64,000 nucleotides of DNA from Primulina eburnea (Eukaryota > Streptophyta > Magnoliopsida > Lamiales > Gesneriaceae): contig NW_027330861.1 in assembly GCF_022965805.1 (NCBI RefSeq), forward strand, positions 372,001 to 436,000, read 5' to 3'. A model generated the notes under the pieces. It searched no databases. It saw nothing but the letters and a program-made list of their open reading frames with translations, and was not told where the DNA came from. The position numbers were made by a program, and so were the translations under genes. Shown piece by piece: positions 33,622-46,736 of this stretch (position 1 is its first letter; each line of letters opens with the position of its first letter).

Positions 33622-35574
33622 TGTAATGCCCGAGATTTAATCATTTTAATCAGACGTTGATTAATTGACGTAATGGAAGTCATAGGAACTCAAATGATGA
33701 AGCCGGGCGTTGGTTTATGTTAAGCCAAGATGTTAAACCGAACATCTCAAGATGTTAGGCCGAACATCTCGCGCCCGAGCGGTAAATTTTATCCGCCCGA
33801 GCGAGATGTTTAATTTGTGAGGGCCGAAAGTGCTTCGCCCTAGCGAGCAAGTTTGACCGCCCTAGCGAGATGAGATGTTCAATCGAGTATCTCGACCGAA
33901 ACTCCCTTGCCCTAGCGGTAGGTTTTGACCGCCCTAGCGAGCGACGTGTAAAATGAAGAATAAGCCACTTGCTTTTATGCATGTCACGGACGTATATATA
34001 TATATATATATATACATGCAATGTAAAGTTAAACATTCAGAAATCGATTTTGAGGGAAAAGCTTCGTTCATATTTTCTTAAATTGATTTGCGAGCGAACC
34101 GTCTATCCAAATTGAAATCCTACTTCAGTACTGCATTCCTATCGACGCAGGCTACAACTGGACGTAAGTTTTATTACTTTTAGACCAGATTTGATTTTAT
34201 GATATTGTCAGAATTGCATATGATTCAGATATAGCGTTTCTACTACCGTAGATATTGTAGAATCGAAGTCAGATTTAGAAACAGATTGTTTATGGAATTG
34301 TTATGAATTTTAGAGTTGCTTTGATTGAGATTGCTATCAGAATTATGCTGCTATTCATTTTAAAGTGTACAGATACTGAAGTTATAGATTGTACTGAGAT
34401 TTATTAGGAATTCTGGTAGTGTAATTGTGATGTTAAGACTGACGGGGTTACAAGACTGTAGTGTTATGCCGTCTAAACATCAGTGGGTACAGATTGATCA
34501 GATTCAGTATTGGTTTCAGTTATCTTGTGATATTGTTGATATGAATCAGATTGTAGTTTATTCAGATATTGACCAGACAGATTGTGAATTGGATTACACA
34601 TTGATACAGTGTATTGGTTATTTTCATTTCAGATCAGATATGGACAAATTCGACTTCGAGACGTCGTCTTCATCAGATCAGGAAGACAAAGGTATAATTC
34701 ATGTGATATTCGGGAAGAACAACTCAATTGAGATCGCGTTGAGTTGCCCAATAAATCACATACTATACTCTTGGTTTATGTTTTATATGATTATGCTATG
34801 ATAATAGATTGTTATGCATGCATTAAGATAGGACAGTCTGGAGATCAGGCAGACTCTAGACGTTCGGCGATATCACAGCTCTGGGGAAGATCACCGCCCC
34901 TTTGTAGATGCGGATACAGATCAGGCCGAAGTCTAGGAATAAGACGTACAGCACCTCGAGTGGTGGGTAGGTGACAGCCAGTGACGTCTTATTCACCCCG
35001 GGATCCCTAGAGTTTCAGATCGAGTCAAGTCTAGACATGATTTATTTAGGACTGCATGCTTATATGGATGTGGCTCCTAGATCATGGGACCCATCGTTAT
35101 TGCTTTCAGTTATGCTAGCATGTTTTTATGATTTAGATTGTTTATCTGCATGATAGCATGTTTTATGAATTGGTTTGTTGATATACATGCTTACCATGTT
35201 TTATACTGGGATCTGTTCTCACCGGAGTTATCCGGCTGTCGTCTTGTTTTGTATGTGTGCATGACGACAGGTGGGGCAGGATCAGGGTCAAGAAGATAAT
35301 GAGAGAAGACGAGTATAGCGTGGTGATTCCGGACTTGGAGTAGACTTGGTGTTTCTACTTGAACTTTAGTAGGGAAACCTTAGATTAGATTGTTGTATAT
35401 AATTGGACTTTTAAATATTGATATGTATTTTCTATATAGAGATGTATATAGTTTAAATTACATTACCTTCCGCAGTTCTTAGTTAAAATGAAAAATTTTT
35501 AGACCCTGTTTATCAGAACAGATAATTAAATCCCAACTATGATTAAGAAGATGATTAGCGTCCGGGTCCCCACA
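33622..35574 (+). repeat. Element B 3' LTR (1953 bp)
   Basis: Partner of 27715-29663 with about ten substitutions (for example near 34124, 34178, 34617, 34745 and 34764) and a 4-bp longer (TA)n. The GC-rich dyad cluster at 33769-33945 and all sense landmarks are retained. Confidence 0.94.
33993..34014. repeat. (TA)n microsatellite, 3' LTR of B
   Basis: Equivalent of 28086-28103, 4 bp longer. Confidence 0.8.
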
Positions 35575-37051
35575 ATAGAAATGTCAATCCAAGTTCTTTT
35601 AAGAATAGCACGCAAAAGTGTACCCAAAGTTCTATTGACAACTTCAGTTTGTCCATCCGTTTGAGGATGACAAGTAGTAGATTACAACAATATTGAGCAA
35701 AGTTTAGCCCATTAAGTAATCCAAAAATAGAATCCCTCCCCTTCTTAGTCCTAGGCAACCCCAAAATAAAGTCCATAGAAATGTCAATCCAAGTTCTTTT
35801 TAAGAATCCCTCCCCTTCTTAGTCCTAGACAACCCCAAAATAAAGTCCATAGAAATTTCAATCCAAGTTCTTTTAAGAATAGCACGCAAAAGTGTTCCCA
35901 AAGTTCTATTTACAACTTCAGTTTGTCCATCCGTTTGAGGATGACAAGTAGTAGATTACAACTTTATTGTGCAAATTTTAGCCCATAAAGTAATCCATAA
36001 ATAGAATCCCTCCACTTCTTAGTCCTAGGCGACCCCAAAATAAAGTCCATAGAAATGTCAATCCAAGTTCTTTTAAGAATAGCACGCAAAAGTGTACCCA
36101 AAGGTCTATTGAAAACTTCAGTTTGTCCATCCGTTTGAGGATGACAAGTAGTAGCTTACAACAATATTGAGCAAAGTTTAGCCCATAAAGTAATCCAAAA
36201 ATAGAATCCCTCCCCTTCTTAGTCCTAGGCAACCCCAAAATAAAGTCCATAGAAATGTCAATCCAAGTTCTTTTAAGAATAGCACGCAAAAGTGTTCCCA
36301 AAGTTCTATTTACAACTTCAGTTTTTCCATCCGTTTGAGGATGACAAGTAGTAAATTACAACTTTATTGTGCAAATTTTAGCCCATAAAGTAATCCATAA
36401 ATAGAATCCCTCCCCTTCTTAGTCCTAGGCAACCCCAAAAAAAAGTCCATAGAAATGTCAATCCAAGTTCTTTTAAGAATAGCACGCAAAAGTGTTCCCA
36501 AAGTTCTATTTACAACTTAAGTTTGTCCATCCGTTTGAGGATTACAAGTAGTAGATTACAACAATATTGAGCAAAGTTTAGCCCATAAAGTAATCAAAAA
36601 ATAGAATCCCTCCCCTTCTTAGTCCTAGGCAACCCCAAAATAAAGTCCATAGAAATGTCAATCCAAGTTCTTTTAGAATAGCACGCAAAAGTGTACCCAA
36701 AGTTCTATTGACAACTTCAGTTTGTCCATCCGTTTGAGGATGACAAGTAGTAGATTACAACAATATTGAGCAAAGTTTAGCCCATTAAGTAATCCAAAAA
36801 TAGAATCCCTCCCCTTTCTTAGTCCTAGGCAACCCCAAAATAAAGTCCATAGAAATGTCAATCCAAGTTCTTTTTAAGAATCCCTCCCCTTCTTAGTCCT
36901 AGACAACCCCAAAATAAAGTCCATAGAAATGTCAATCCAAGTTCTTTTAAGAATAGCACGCAAAAGTGTTCTCAAAGTTCTATTTACAACTTCAGTTTGT
37001 CCATCCGTTTGAGGATGACAAGTAGTAGATTACAACTTTATTGTGCAAATT

Positions 37052-40000
37052 TTAGCCCATAAAGTAATCCATAAATAGAATCCCTCCACTTCTTAGTCCT
37101 AGGCAACCCCAAAATAAAGTCCATAGAAATGTCAATCCAAGTTCTTTTAAGAATAGCACGCAAAAGTGTACCCAAAGTTCTATTGACAACTTCAGTTTGT
37201 CCATCCGTTTGAGGATGACAAGTAGTAGATTACAACAATATTGAGCAAAGTTTAGCCCATAAAGTAATCCAAAAATAGAATCCCTCCCCTTCTTAGTCCA
37301 AGGCAACCCCAAAATAAAGTCCATAGAAATATCAATCCAAGTTCTTTTTAAAATTAGCATGCAAAAGTGTACCCAAAGTTCTATTGACAACTTCAGTTTG
37401 TCCATCCGTTTGAGGATGACAAGTAGTAGATTACAACAATATTAAGCAAAGTTTAGCCCATAAAGTAATCCAAAAAAAGAATCCCTCCCCTTCTTAGTCT
37501 TAGGCAACCCCAAAATAAAGTCCATAGAAATGTCAATCCAAGTTCTTTTAAGAATAGCACGCAAAAGTGTTCCCAAAGTTCTATTGACAACTTCAGTTTG
37601 TCCATCCGTTTGAGGATGACAAGTAGTAGATTACAACTTTATTGAGCAAAGTTTAGCCCATAAAGTAATCCATAAATATAATCCCTCCCCTTCTTAGTCC
37701 TAGGCAACCCCAAAATAAAGTCCATAGAAATGTCAATCCATGTTCTTTTTAAGAATAGCACGCAAAAGTGTACCCAAAGTTCTATTGACAACTTCAGTTT
37801 GTCCATCCGTTTGAGGATGACAAGTAGTAGATTACAACAATATTGAGCAAAGTTTAGCCCATAAAGTAATCCAAAAATAGAATCCCTCCCCTTCTTAGTC
37901 CTAGGCAACCCCAAAATAAAGTCCATAGAAATGTCAATCCAAGTTCTTTTAAGAATAGCACGCAAAAGTGTACCCAAAGTTCTATTGACAACTTCAGTTT
38001 GTCCATCCGTTTGAGGATGACAAGTAGTAGATTACAACACTATTGAGCAAAGTTTAGCCCATCAAGTAATCCAAAAATAGAATCCCTCCCCTTCTTAGCC
38101 CTAGGTATCCCGAAAATAAAGTCCATAGAAATGTCAATCCAAGTTCTTTTAAGAATAGCACGCAAAAGTGTTCCCAAAGTTCTATTGACATATTCAGTTT
38201 GTCCATCCGTTTGAAGATGACAAGTAGTAGATTAAAACAATATTAAGCAAAGTTTAGATCATAAAGTAATCCAAAAATAGAATCCCTCCCCTTCTTAGAC
38301 CTAGGCAACCCCAAAATAAAGTCCATAGAAATGTCAATCAAGTTCTTTTAAGAATAGCACGCAAAAGTGTTCCCAAAGTTCTATTGACAACTTCAGTTTG
38401 TCCATCCGTTTGAGGATGACAAGTAGTAGATTACAACTTTATTGAGCAAAGTTTAGCCCATAAAGTAATCCCAAAATAGAATCCCTCCCCGTCTTAGTCC
38501 TAGGCAACCCCAAAAATAAAGTCCATAGAAATGTCAATCCAAGTTCTTTTAAGAATAACAGGCAAAAGTGTACCCAAAGTTCTATTGACAACTTCAGTTT
38601 GTCCATCCGTTTGAGGACGACAAGTAGTAGATTACAACAATATTGAGCAAATTTTAGCCCATAAAGTAATCCAAAAATAGAATCCCTCCCATTCTTAGTC
38701 CTAGGCAACCCCAAAATAAAGTCCATAGAAATGTCAATCCAAGTTCTTTTAAGAATAACACGCAAAAGTGTACCCAAAGTTCTATTGACAACTTCAGTTT
38801 GTCCATCCGTTTGAGGATGACAAGTAGTAGCTTACAACAATATTGAGCAAAGTTTAGCCCATAAAGTAATCAAAAATAGAATCCCTCCCCTTCTTAGTCC
38901 TAGGCAACCCCAAAATAAAGTCCATAGAAATGTCAATCCAAGTTCTTTTAAGAATAACAGGCAAAAGGGTACCCAAAGTTCTATTGACAACTTCAGTTTG
39001 TCCATCCGTTTGAGGATGACAAGTAGTAGATTACAACAATATTGAGCAAAGTTTAGCCCATAAAGTAATCCAAAAATAGAATCCCTCCCCTTCTTAGTCC
39101 TAGGCATCCCGAAAATAAAGTCCATAGAAATGTCAATCCAAGTTCTTTTAAGAATAGCACGCAAAAGTGTACCCAAAGTTCTATTGACAACTTCAGTTTG
39201 TCCATCCGTTTGAGGATGACAAGTAGTAGATTACAACAATATTGAGCAAAGTTTAGCCCATTAAGTAATCCAAAAATAGAATCCCTCCCCTTCTTAGTCT
39301 TAGGCAACCCCAAAATAAAATCCATAGAAATGTCAATCCAAGTTCTTTTTAAGAATCCCTCCCCTTCTTAGTCCTAGACAACCCCAAAATAAAGTCCATA
39401 GAAATGTCAATCCAAGTTCTTTTAAGAATAGCACGCAAAAGTGTTCCCAAAGTTCTATTTACAACTTCAGTTTGTCCATCCGTTTGAGGATGACAAATAG
39501 TAGATTACAACTTTATTGTGCAAATTTTAGCCCATAAAGTAATCCATAAATAGAATCCCTCCACTTCTTAGTCCTAGGCAACCCCAAAATAAAGTCCATA
39601 GAAATGTCAATCGAAGTTCTTTTAAGAATAGCACGCAAAAGTGTACCCAAAGTTCTATTGACAACTTCAGTTTGTCCATCCGTTTGAAGATGACAAGTAG
39701 TAGATTACAACAATATTGAGCAAAGTTTAGCCCATAAAGTAATCCAAAAATAGAATCCCTCCCCTTCTTAGTCCTAGGCAACCCCAAAATAAAGTCCATA
39801 GAAATGTCAATCCAAGTTCTTTTAAGAATAGCACGCAAAAGTGTTCCCAAAGTTCTATTTACAACTTCAGTTTTTCCATCCGTTTGAGGATGACAAGTAG
39901 TAAATTACAACTTTATTGTGCAAATTTTAGCCCATAAAGTAATCCATAAATAGAATCCCTCCCCTTCTTAGTCCTAGGCAACCCCAAAAAAAAGTCCATA

Positions 40001-43000
40001 GAAATGTCAATCCAAGTTCTTTTAAGAATAGCACGCAAAAGTGTTCCCAAAGTTCTATTTACAACTTCAGTTTGTCCATCCGTTTGAGGATGACAAGTAG
40101 TAGATTACAACAATATTGAGCAAAGTTTAGCCCATAAAGTAATCAAAAAATAGAATCCCTCCCCTTCTTAGTCCTAGGCAACCCCAAAATAAAGTCCATA
40201 GAAATGTCAATCCAAGTTCTTTTAAGAATAGCACGTAAAAGTGTACCCAAAGTTCTATTGACAACTTCAGTTTGTCCATCCGTTTGAGGATGACAAGTAG
40301 TAGATTACAACAATATTGAGCAAAGTTTAGCCCATTAAGTAATCCAAAAATAGAATCCCTCCCCTTCTTAGTCCTAGGCAACCCCAAAATAAAGTCCATA
40401 GAAATGTCAATCCATGTTCTTTTTAAGAATAGCACGCAAAAGTGTACCCAAAGTTCTATTGACAACTTCAGTTTGTCCATCCGTTTGAGGATGACAAGTA
40501 GTAGATTACAACAATATTGAGCAAAGTTTAGCCCATAAAGTAATCCAAAAATAGAATCCCTCCCCTTCTTAGTCCTAGGCAACCCCAAAATAAAGTCCAT
40601 AGAAATGTCAATCCAAGTTCTTTTAAGAATAGCACGCAAAAGTGTACCCAAAGTTCTATTGACAACTTCAGTTTGTCCATCCGTTTGAGGATGACAAGTA
40701 GTAGATTACAACACTATTGAGCAAAGTTTAGCCCATAAAGTAATCCAAAAATAGAATCTCTCCCCTTCTTAGCCCTAGGTATCCCGAAAATAAAGTCCAT
40801 AGAAATGTCAATCCAAGTTCTTTTAAGAATAGCTCGCAAAAGTGTTCCCAAAGTTTTATTGACAACTTCAGTTTGTCCATCCGTTTGAGGATGACAAGTA
40901 GTAGATTAAAACAATATTAAGCAAAGTTTAGCCCATAAAGTAATCCAAAAATAGAATCCCTCCCCTTCTTAGTCCTAGGCAACCCCAAAATAAAGTCCAT
41001 AGAAATGTCAATCAAGTTATTTTAAGAATAGCACGCAAAAGTGTTCCCAAAGTTCTATTGACAACTTCAGTTTGTCCATCCGTTTGAGGATGACAAGTAG
41101 TAGATTACAACAATATTGAGCAAAGTTTAGCCCATAAAGTAATCCCAAAATAGAATCCCTCCCCGTCTTAGTCCTAGGCAACCCCAAAAATAAAGTCCAT
41201 AGAAATGTCAATCCAAGTTCTTTTAAGAATAACAGGCAAAAGTGTACCCAAAGTTCTATTGACAACTTCAGTTTGTCCATCCGTTTGAGGATGACAAGTA
41301 GTAGATTACAACAATATTGAGCAAAGTTTAGCCCATAAAGTAATCCAAAAATAGAATCCCTCCCCTTCTTAGTCCTAGGCAACCCCAAAATAAAGTCCAT
41401 AGAAATGTCAATCCAAGTTTTTTTAAGAATAGCACGCAAAAGTGTACCCAAAGTTCTATTGACAACTTCAGTTTGTCCATCCGTTTGAGGATGACAAGTA
41501 GTAGCTTACAACAATATTGAGCAAAGTTTAGCCCATAAAGTAATCAAAAATAGAATCCCTCCCCTTCTTAGTCCTAGGCAACCCAAAATAAAGTCCATAG
41601 AAATGTCAATCCAAGTTCTTTTAAGAATAACAGGCAAAAGTGTACCCAAAGTTCTATTGACAACTTCAGTTTGTCCATCCGTTTTAGGATGACAAGTAGT
41701 AGATTACAACAATATTGAGCAAAGTTTAGCCCATAAAGTAATCCAAAAATAGAATCCCTCCCCTTCTTAGTCCTAGGCATCCCGAAAATAAAGTCCATAG
41801 AAATGTCAATCCAAGTTCTTTTAAGAATAGCACGCAAAAGTGTACCCAAAGTTCTATTGACAACTTCAGTTTGTCCATCCGTTTGAGGATGACAAGTAGT
41901 AGATTACAACAATATTGAGCAAAGTTCAGCCCATTAAGTAATCCAAAAATAGAATCCCTCCCCTTCTTAGTCCTAGGCAACCCCAAAATAAAATCCATAG
42001 AAATGTCAATCCAAGTTCTTTTTAAGAATCCCTCCCCTTCTTAGTCCTAGACAACCCCAAAATAAAGTCCATAGAAATGTCAATCCAAGTTCTTTTAAGA
42101 ATAGCACGCAAAAGTTTTCCCAAAGTTCTATTTACAACTTCAGTTTGTCCATCCGTTTGAGGATGACAAGTAGTAGATTACAACTTTATTGTGCAAATTT
42201 TAGCCCATAAAGTAATCCATAAATAGAATCCCTCCACTTCTTAGTCCTAGGCAACCCCAAAATAAAGTCCATAGAAATGTCAATCCAAGTTCTTTTAAAA
42301 ATAGCACGCAAAAGTGTACCCAAAGTTCTATTGACAACTTCATTTTGTCCATCCGTTTGAGGATGACAAGTAGTAGATTACAACAATATTGAGCAAAGTT
42401 TAGCCCATAAAGTAATCCAAAAATAGAATCCCTCCCCTTTTTAGTCCTAGGCAACCCCAAAATAAAGTCCATAGAAATGTCAATCCAAGTTCTTTTAAGA
42501 ATAGCACGCAAAAGTGTTCCCAAAGTTCTATTTACAACTTCAGTTTTTCCATCCGTTTGAGGATGACAAGTAGTAAATTACAACTTTATTGTGCAAATTT
42601 TAGCCCATAAAGTAATCCATAAATAGAATCCCTCCCCTTCTTAGTCCTAGGAAACCCCAAAAAAAAGTCCATAGAAATGTCAATCCAAGTTCTTTTAAGA
42701 ATAGCACGCAAAAGTGTTCCCAAAGTTCTATTTACAACTTCAGTTTGTCCATCCGTTTGAGGATGACAAGTAGTAGATTACAACAATATTGAGCAAAGTT
42801 TAGCCCATAAAGTAATCAAAAAATAGAATCCCTCCCCTTCTTAGTCCTAGGCAACCCCAAAATAAAGTCCATAGAAATGTCAATCCAAGTTCTTTTAAGA
42901 ATAGCACGCAAAAGTGTACCCAAAGTTCTATTGACAACTTCAGTTTGTCCATCCGTTTGAGGATGACAAGTAGTAGATTACAACAATATTGAGCAAAGTT

Positions 43001-44673
43001 TGGCCCATTAAGTAATCCAAAAATAGAATCCCTCCCCTTCTTAGTCCTAGGCAACCCCAAAATAAAGTCCATAGAAATGTCAATCCATGTTCTTTTTAAG
43101 AATAACACGCAAAAGTGTACCCAAAGTTCTATTGACAACTTCAGTTTGTCCATCCGTTTGAGGATGACAAGTAGTAGATTACAACAATATTGAGCAAATT
43201 TTAGCCCATAAAGTAATCCAAAAATAGAATCCCTCCCCTTCTTAGTCCTAGGCAACCCCAAAATAAAGTCCATAGAAATGTCAATCCAAGTTCTTTTAAG
43301 AATAGCACGCAAAAGTGTACCCAAAGTTCTATTGACAACTTCAGTTTGTCCATCCGTTTGAGGATGACAAGTAGTAGATTACAACACTATTGAGCAAAGT
43401 TTAGCCCATAAAGTAATCCAAAAATAGAATCCCTCCCCTTCTTAGCCCTAGGTATCCCGAAAATAAAGTCCATAGAAATGTCAATCCAAGTTCTTTTAAG
43501 AATAGCACGCAAAAGTGTTCCCAAAGTTCTATTGACAACTTCAGTTTGTCCATCCGTTTGAGGATGACAAGTAGTAGATTAAAACAATATTAAGCAAAGT
43601 TTAGCCCATAAAGTAATCCAAAAATAGAATCCCTTCCCTTCTTAGTCCTAGGCAACCCCAAAATAAAGTCCATAGAAATGTCAATCAAGTTATTTTAAGA
43701 ATAGCACGCAAAAGTGTTCCCAAAGTTCTATTGACAACTTCAGTTTGTCCATCCGTTTGAGGATGACAAGTAGTAGATTACAACAATATTGAGCAAAGTT
43801 TAGCCCATAAAGTAATCCCAAAATAGAATCCCTCCCCGTCTTAGTCCTAGGCAACCCCAAAAATAAAGTCCATAGAAATGTCAATCCAAGTTCTTTTAAG
43901 AATAACAGGCAAAAGTGTACCCAAAGTTCTATTGACAACTTCAGTTTGTCCATCCGTTTGAGGATGACAAGTAGTAGATTACAACAATATTGAGCAAAGT
44001 TTAGCCCATAAAGTAATCCAAAAATAGAATCCCTCCCCTTCTTAGTCCTAGGCATCCCCAAAATAAAGTCCATAGAAATGTCAATCCAAGTTTTTTTAAG
44101 AATAGCACGCAAAAGTGTACCCAAAGTTCTATTGACAACTTCAGTTTGTCCATCCGTTTGAGGATGACAAGTAGTAGCTTACAACAATATTGAGCAAAGT
44201 TTAGCCCATAAAGTAATCAAAAATAGAATCCCTCCCCTTCTTAGTCCTAGGCATCCCGAAAATAAAGTCCATAGAAATGTCGATCCAAGTTCTTTTAAGA
44301 ATAGCACGCAAAAGTGTACCCAAAGTTCTATTGACAACTTCAGTTTGTCCATCCGTTTGAGGATGACAAGTAGTAGATTACAACAATATTGAGCAAAGTT
44401 TAGCCCATTAAGTAATCCAAAAATAGAATCCCTCCCCTTCTTAGTCCTAGGCAACCCCAAAATAAAATCCATAGAAATGTCAATCCAAGTTCTTTTTAAG
44501 AATCCCTCCCCTTCTTAGTCCTAGACAACCCCAAAATAAAGTCCATAGAAATGTCAATCCAAGTTCTTTTAAGAATAGCACGCAAAAGTGTTCCCAAAGT
44601 TCTATTTACAACTTCAGTTTGTCCATCCGTTTGAGGATGACAAGTAGTAGATTACAACTTTATTGTGCAAATT
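37052..44673 (-). repeat. Higher-order repeat, period about 2475-2673 bp, three copies
   Basis: The same succession of variant monomers recurs with starts at 37052, 39527, 42200 and 44674, giving units of 2475, 2673 and 2474 bp; the units differ by one monomer. Shared markers include the ccacttcttag monomer, the ccccaaaaaaaagtcc monomer, atcaaaaaatag, caacactattgagc, ttaaaacaatattaagc, the aataacaggc monomer and one short monomer. A fourth, partial copy runs into solo LTR D. Confidence 0.8.
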
Positions 44674-45805
44674 TTAGCCCATAAAGTAATCCATAAATAG
44701 AATCCCTCCACTTCTTAGTCCTAGGCAACCCCAAAATAAAGTCCATAGAAATGTCAATCCAAGTTCTTTTAAGAATAGCATGCAAAAGTGTACCCAAATT
44801 TCTATTGACAACTTCAGTTTGTCCATCCGTTTGAGGATGACAAGTAGTAGATTACAACAATATTGAGCAAAGTTTAGCCCATAAAGTAATCCAAAAATAG
44901 AATCCCTCCCCTTCTTAGTCCTAGGCAACCCCAAAATAAAGTCCATAGAAATGTCAATCCAAGTTCTTTTAAGAATAGCACGCAAAAGTGTTCCCAAAGT
45001 TCTATTTACAACTTCAGTTTTTCCATTCGTTTGAGGATGACAAGTAGTAAATTACAACTTTATTGTGAAAATTTTAGCCCATAAAGTAATCCATAAATAG
45101 AATCCCTCCCCTTCTTAGTCCTAGGCAACCCCAAAATAAAGTCCATAGAAATGTCAATCCAAGTTCTTTTAAGAATAGCACGCAAAAGTGTTCCCAAAGT
45201 TCTATTTACAACTTCAGTTTGTCCATCCGTTTGAGGATGACAAGTAGTAGATTACAACAATATTGAGCAAAGTTTAGCCCATAAAGTAATCAAAAAATAG
45301 AATCCCTCCCCTTCTTAGTCCTAGGCAACCCCAAAATAAAGTCCATAGAAATGTCAATCCAAGTTCTTTTAAGAATAGCACGCAAAAGTGTACCCAAAGT
45401 TCTATTGACAACTTCAGTTTGTCCATCCGTTTGAGGATGACAAGTAGTAGATTACAACAATATTGAGCAAAGTTTAGCCCATTAAGTAATCCAAAAACAG
45501 AATCCCTCCCCTTCTTAGTCCTAGGCAACCCCAAAATAAAGTCCATAGAAATGTCAATCCAAGTTCTTTTTAAGAATCCCTCCCCTTCTTAGTCCTAGAC
45601 AACCCCAAAATAAAGTAAATAGAAATGTCAATCCAAGTTCTTTTAAAAATAGCACGCAAAAGTGTTCCCAAAGTTCTATTTACAACTTCAGTTTGTCCAT
45701 CCGTTTGAGGATGACAAGTAGTAGATTACAACTTTATTGTGCAAATTTTAGCCCATAAAGTTATCCATAAATAGAATCCCTCCACTTCTTAGTCCTAGGC
45801 AATCC

Positions 45806-45810
45806 CAAAA
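45806..45810. repeat. TSD CAAAA (left) of solo LTR D
   Basis: caaaa at 45806-45810 and again at 46739-46743 bracket a TG...CA segment, with the satellite continuing in phase. Confidence 0.88.
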
Positions 45811-46269
45811 TGATATGAATCTTGACACGAATAAATAGCAAACACGATTAAAAATAAATCGCACCCTCTATTCAATTACGATATTAAGATTCGTGTGTTT
45901 TTCCCGATCTTTTGAATCAAGTATTATGTGATATTCACCTCTAAACTAGCAAGAGTTTAGCAACAAATAAACACGAGGATAAACAATCGAAAACTATACG
46001 AACCTTCGAAGAACTTTGCCTACGACAATCCGCACAAGCAACGATCGACAAACGCCACAAAGTTAAAAACTTTGATAAGTTTGATTTGATTTGACAAAGC
46101 TCGGCTTTGAAAAGTTGAGAGAAAATTCTCAAAAGTTTTGATAAACTCAAAATAAAATATGTATTGTGTTCAAAAATTCGTCCAAGATATGTCTTATATC
46201 AAAAGATAACAAAAATCTAGTTTCCTAGCAAAGTAAAACTCTAAAGAAGGAAACAAAATCGCGCAGAAA

Positions 46270-46545
46270 ACAGTGGACACGGACCCCGTGCTGACCTCCG
46301 TGTCTGGGTCCGTGTACATACTGTACTAATCTTCATCCGGAATCAAGGGGCACGGACCCCGTGCTCACCTCCGTGTACGGGTCCGTGTAGGCACTGTATT
46401 CGCCAACTTCAAAGGGCACGGACCCCGTGCCTGGGTCCGTCTCCAGGTCCGTGTAGGCACTGGATTTGCTCATCCCAGCTTGGAAAGGACACGGACCCCG
46501 TGTGCAGGTCCGTGTACACGTCCGTGTACACGTCCGTGTGGCCTC
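46270..46545. repeat. cacggaccccgtg minisatellite in LTR D
   Basis: Four imperfect units of about 60-75 bp, each starting cacggaccccgtg (an inverted repeat) followed by ccgtgt...gggtccgtgta and an actgta-type tail. The last unit contains a further acacgtccgtgt duplication. Translation of the minus strand gives Thr-Cys-Thr-Arg and AYTD repeats, likely by-products. Confidence 0.8.
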
Positions 46546-46736
46546 GGGTTTCTCCAACAATGCTTGAATGACATTCCGTTGGCCTCCAAACGTACTCCCA
46601 TGCATCACGACCTCTTCCGGCTTGATCATGACTCCTTGTAGCGCCTCCTTGAATCTCTTTAGCCGACCCCTCGTGATTGGTCCCTCCGGCAACTGCAAAG
46701 GATCCCATGCTTTCCTTGGGACGTCCACGTTCGCAT
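46333..46736 (-). pseudogene. Polyprotein C-terminal tail encoded in LTR D
   Basis: From the LTR start the minus strand reads ANVDVPRKAWDPLQLPEG followed by PITRGRLKRFKEALQG. This is the short basic tail found after the integrase C-terminus in many plant Ty3/gypsy polyproteins (pattern P-x-G-P-I-T-R-x-R-x-K-x-x-x-E-A-L). The frame stays open through the minisatellite to a stop at 46333. It also happens to be open upstream into satellite sequence (to 47004), but that fusion is an accident of insertion. Function in the parent element is thought to be tail or targeting related; here it has no promoter or pol. Confidence 0.65.

Larger units (their letters stand above)
27715..35574 (+). mobile_element. 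Ty3/gypsy LTR retrotransposon B (non-autonomous)
   Basis: Complete 7860-bp insertion on the plus strand: LTR (27715-29663), PBS, leader, chimeric gag, decayed protease and integrase, polypurine tract, LTR (33622-35574), bounded by TSD ATAGA. The LTRs differ by roughly ten substitutions plus 4 bp of (TA)n by eye. The internal region is about 4.0 kb, well short of an autonomous chromovirus. Gag and pol lesions largely match element A. Its mobility must have depended on proteins from another element; that is inference. Confidence 0.94.
35575..45810 (-). repeat. 200-bp integrase-derived satellite, block 4
   Basis: About 51 monomers, beginning with the right TSD of B (35575-35579) and ending with TSD CAAAA of solo LTR D. 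Short ~74-bp monomers occur near 35800, 36877, 39353, 42025, 44499 and 45573. Two monomer classes, caacaatattgagc and caactttattgtgc, alternate in a fixed order. The opening part (35680-36870) matches block 2 at about 17220-18400 monomer for monomer, showing that the same higher-order unit spread across both blocks. Confidence 0.95.

Noticed and set aside
45941..46150. 69-residue minus-strand frame in solo LTR D
   Set aside because: Low-complexity LTR sequence with no recognisable domain.
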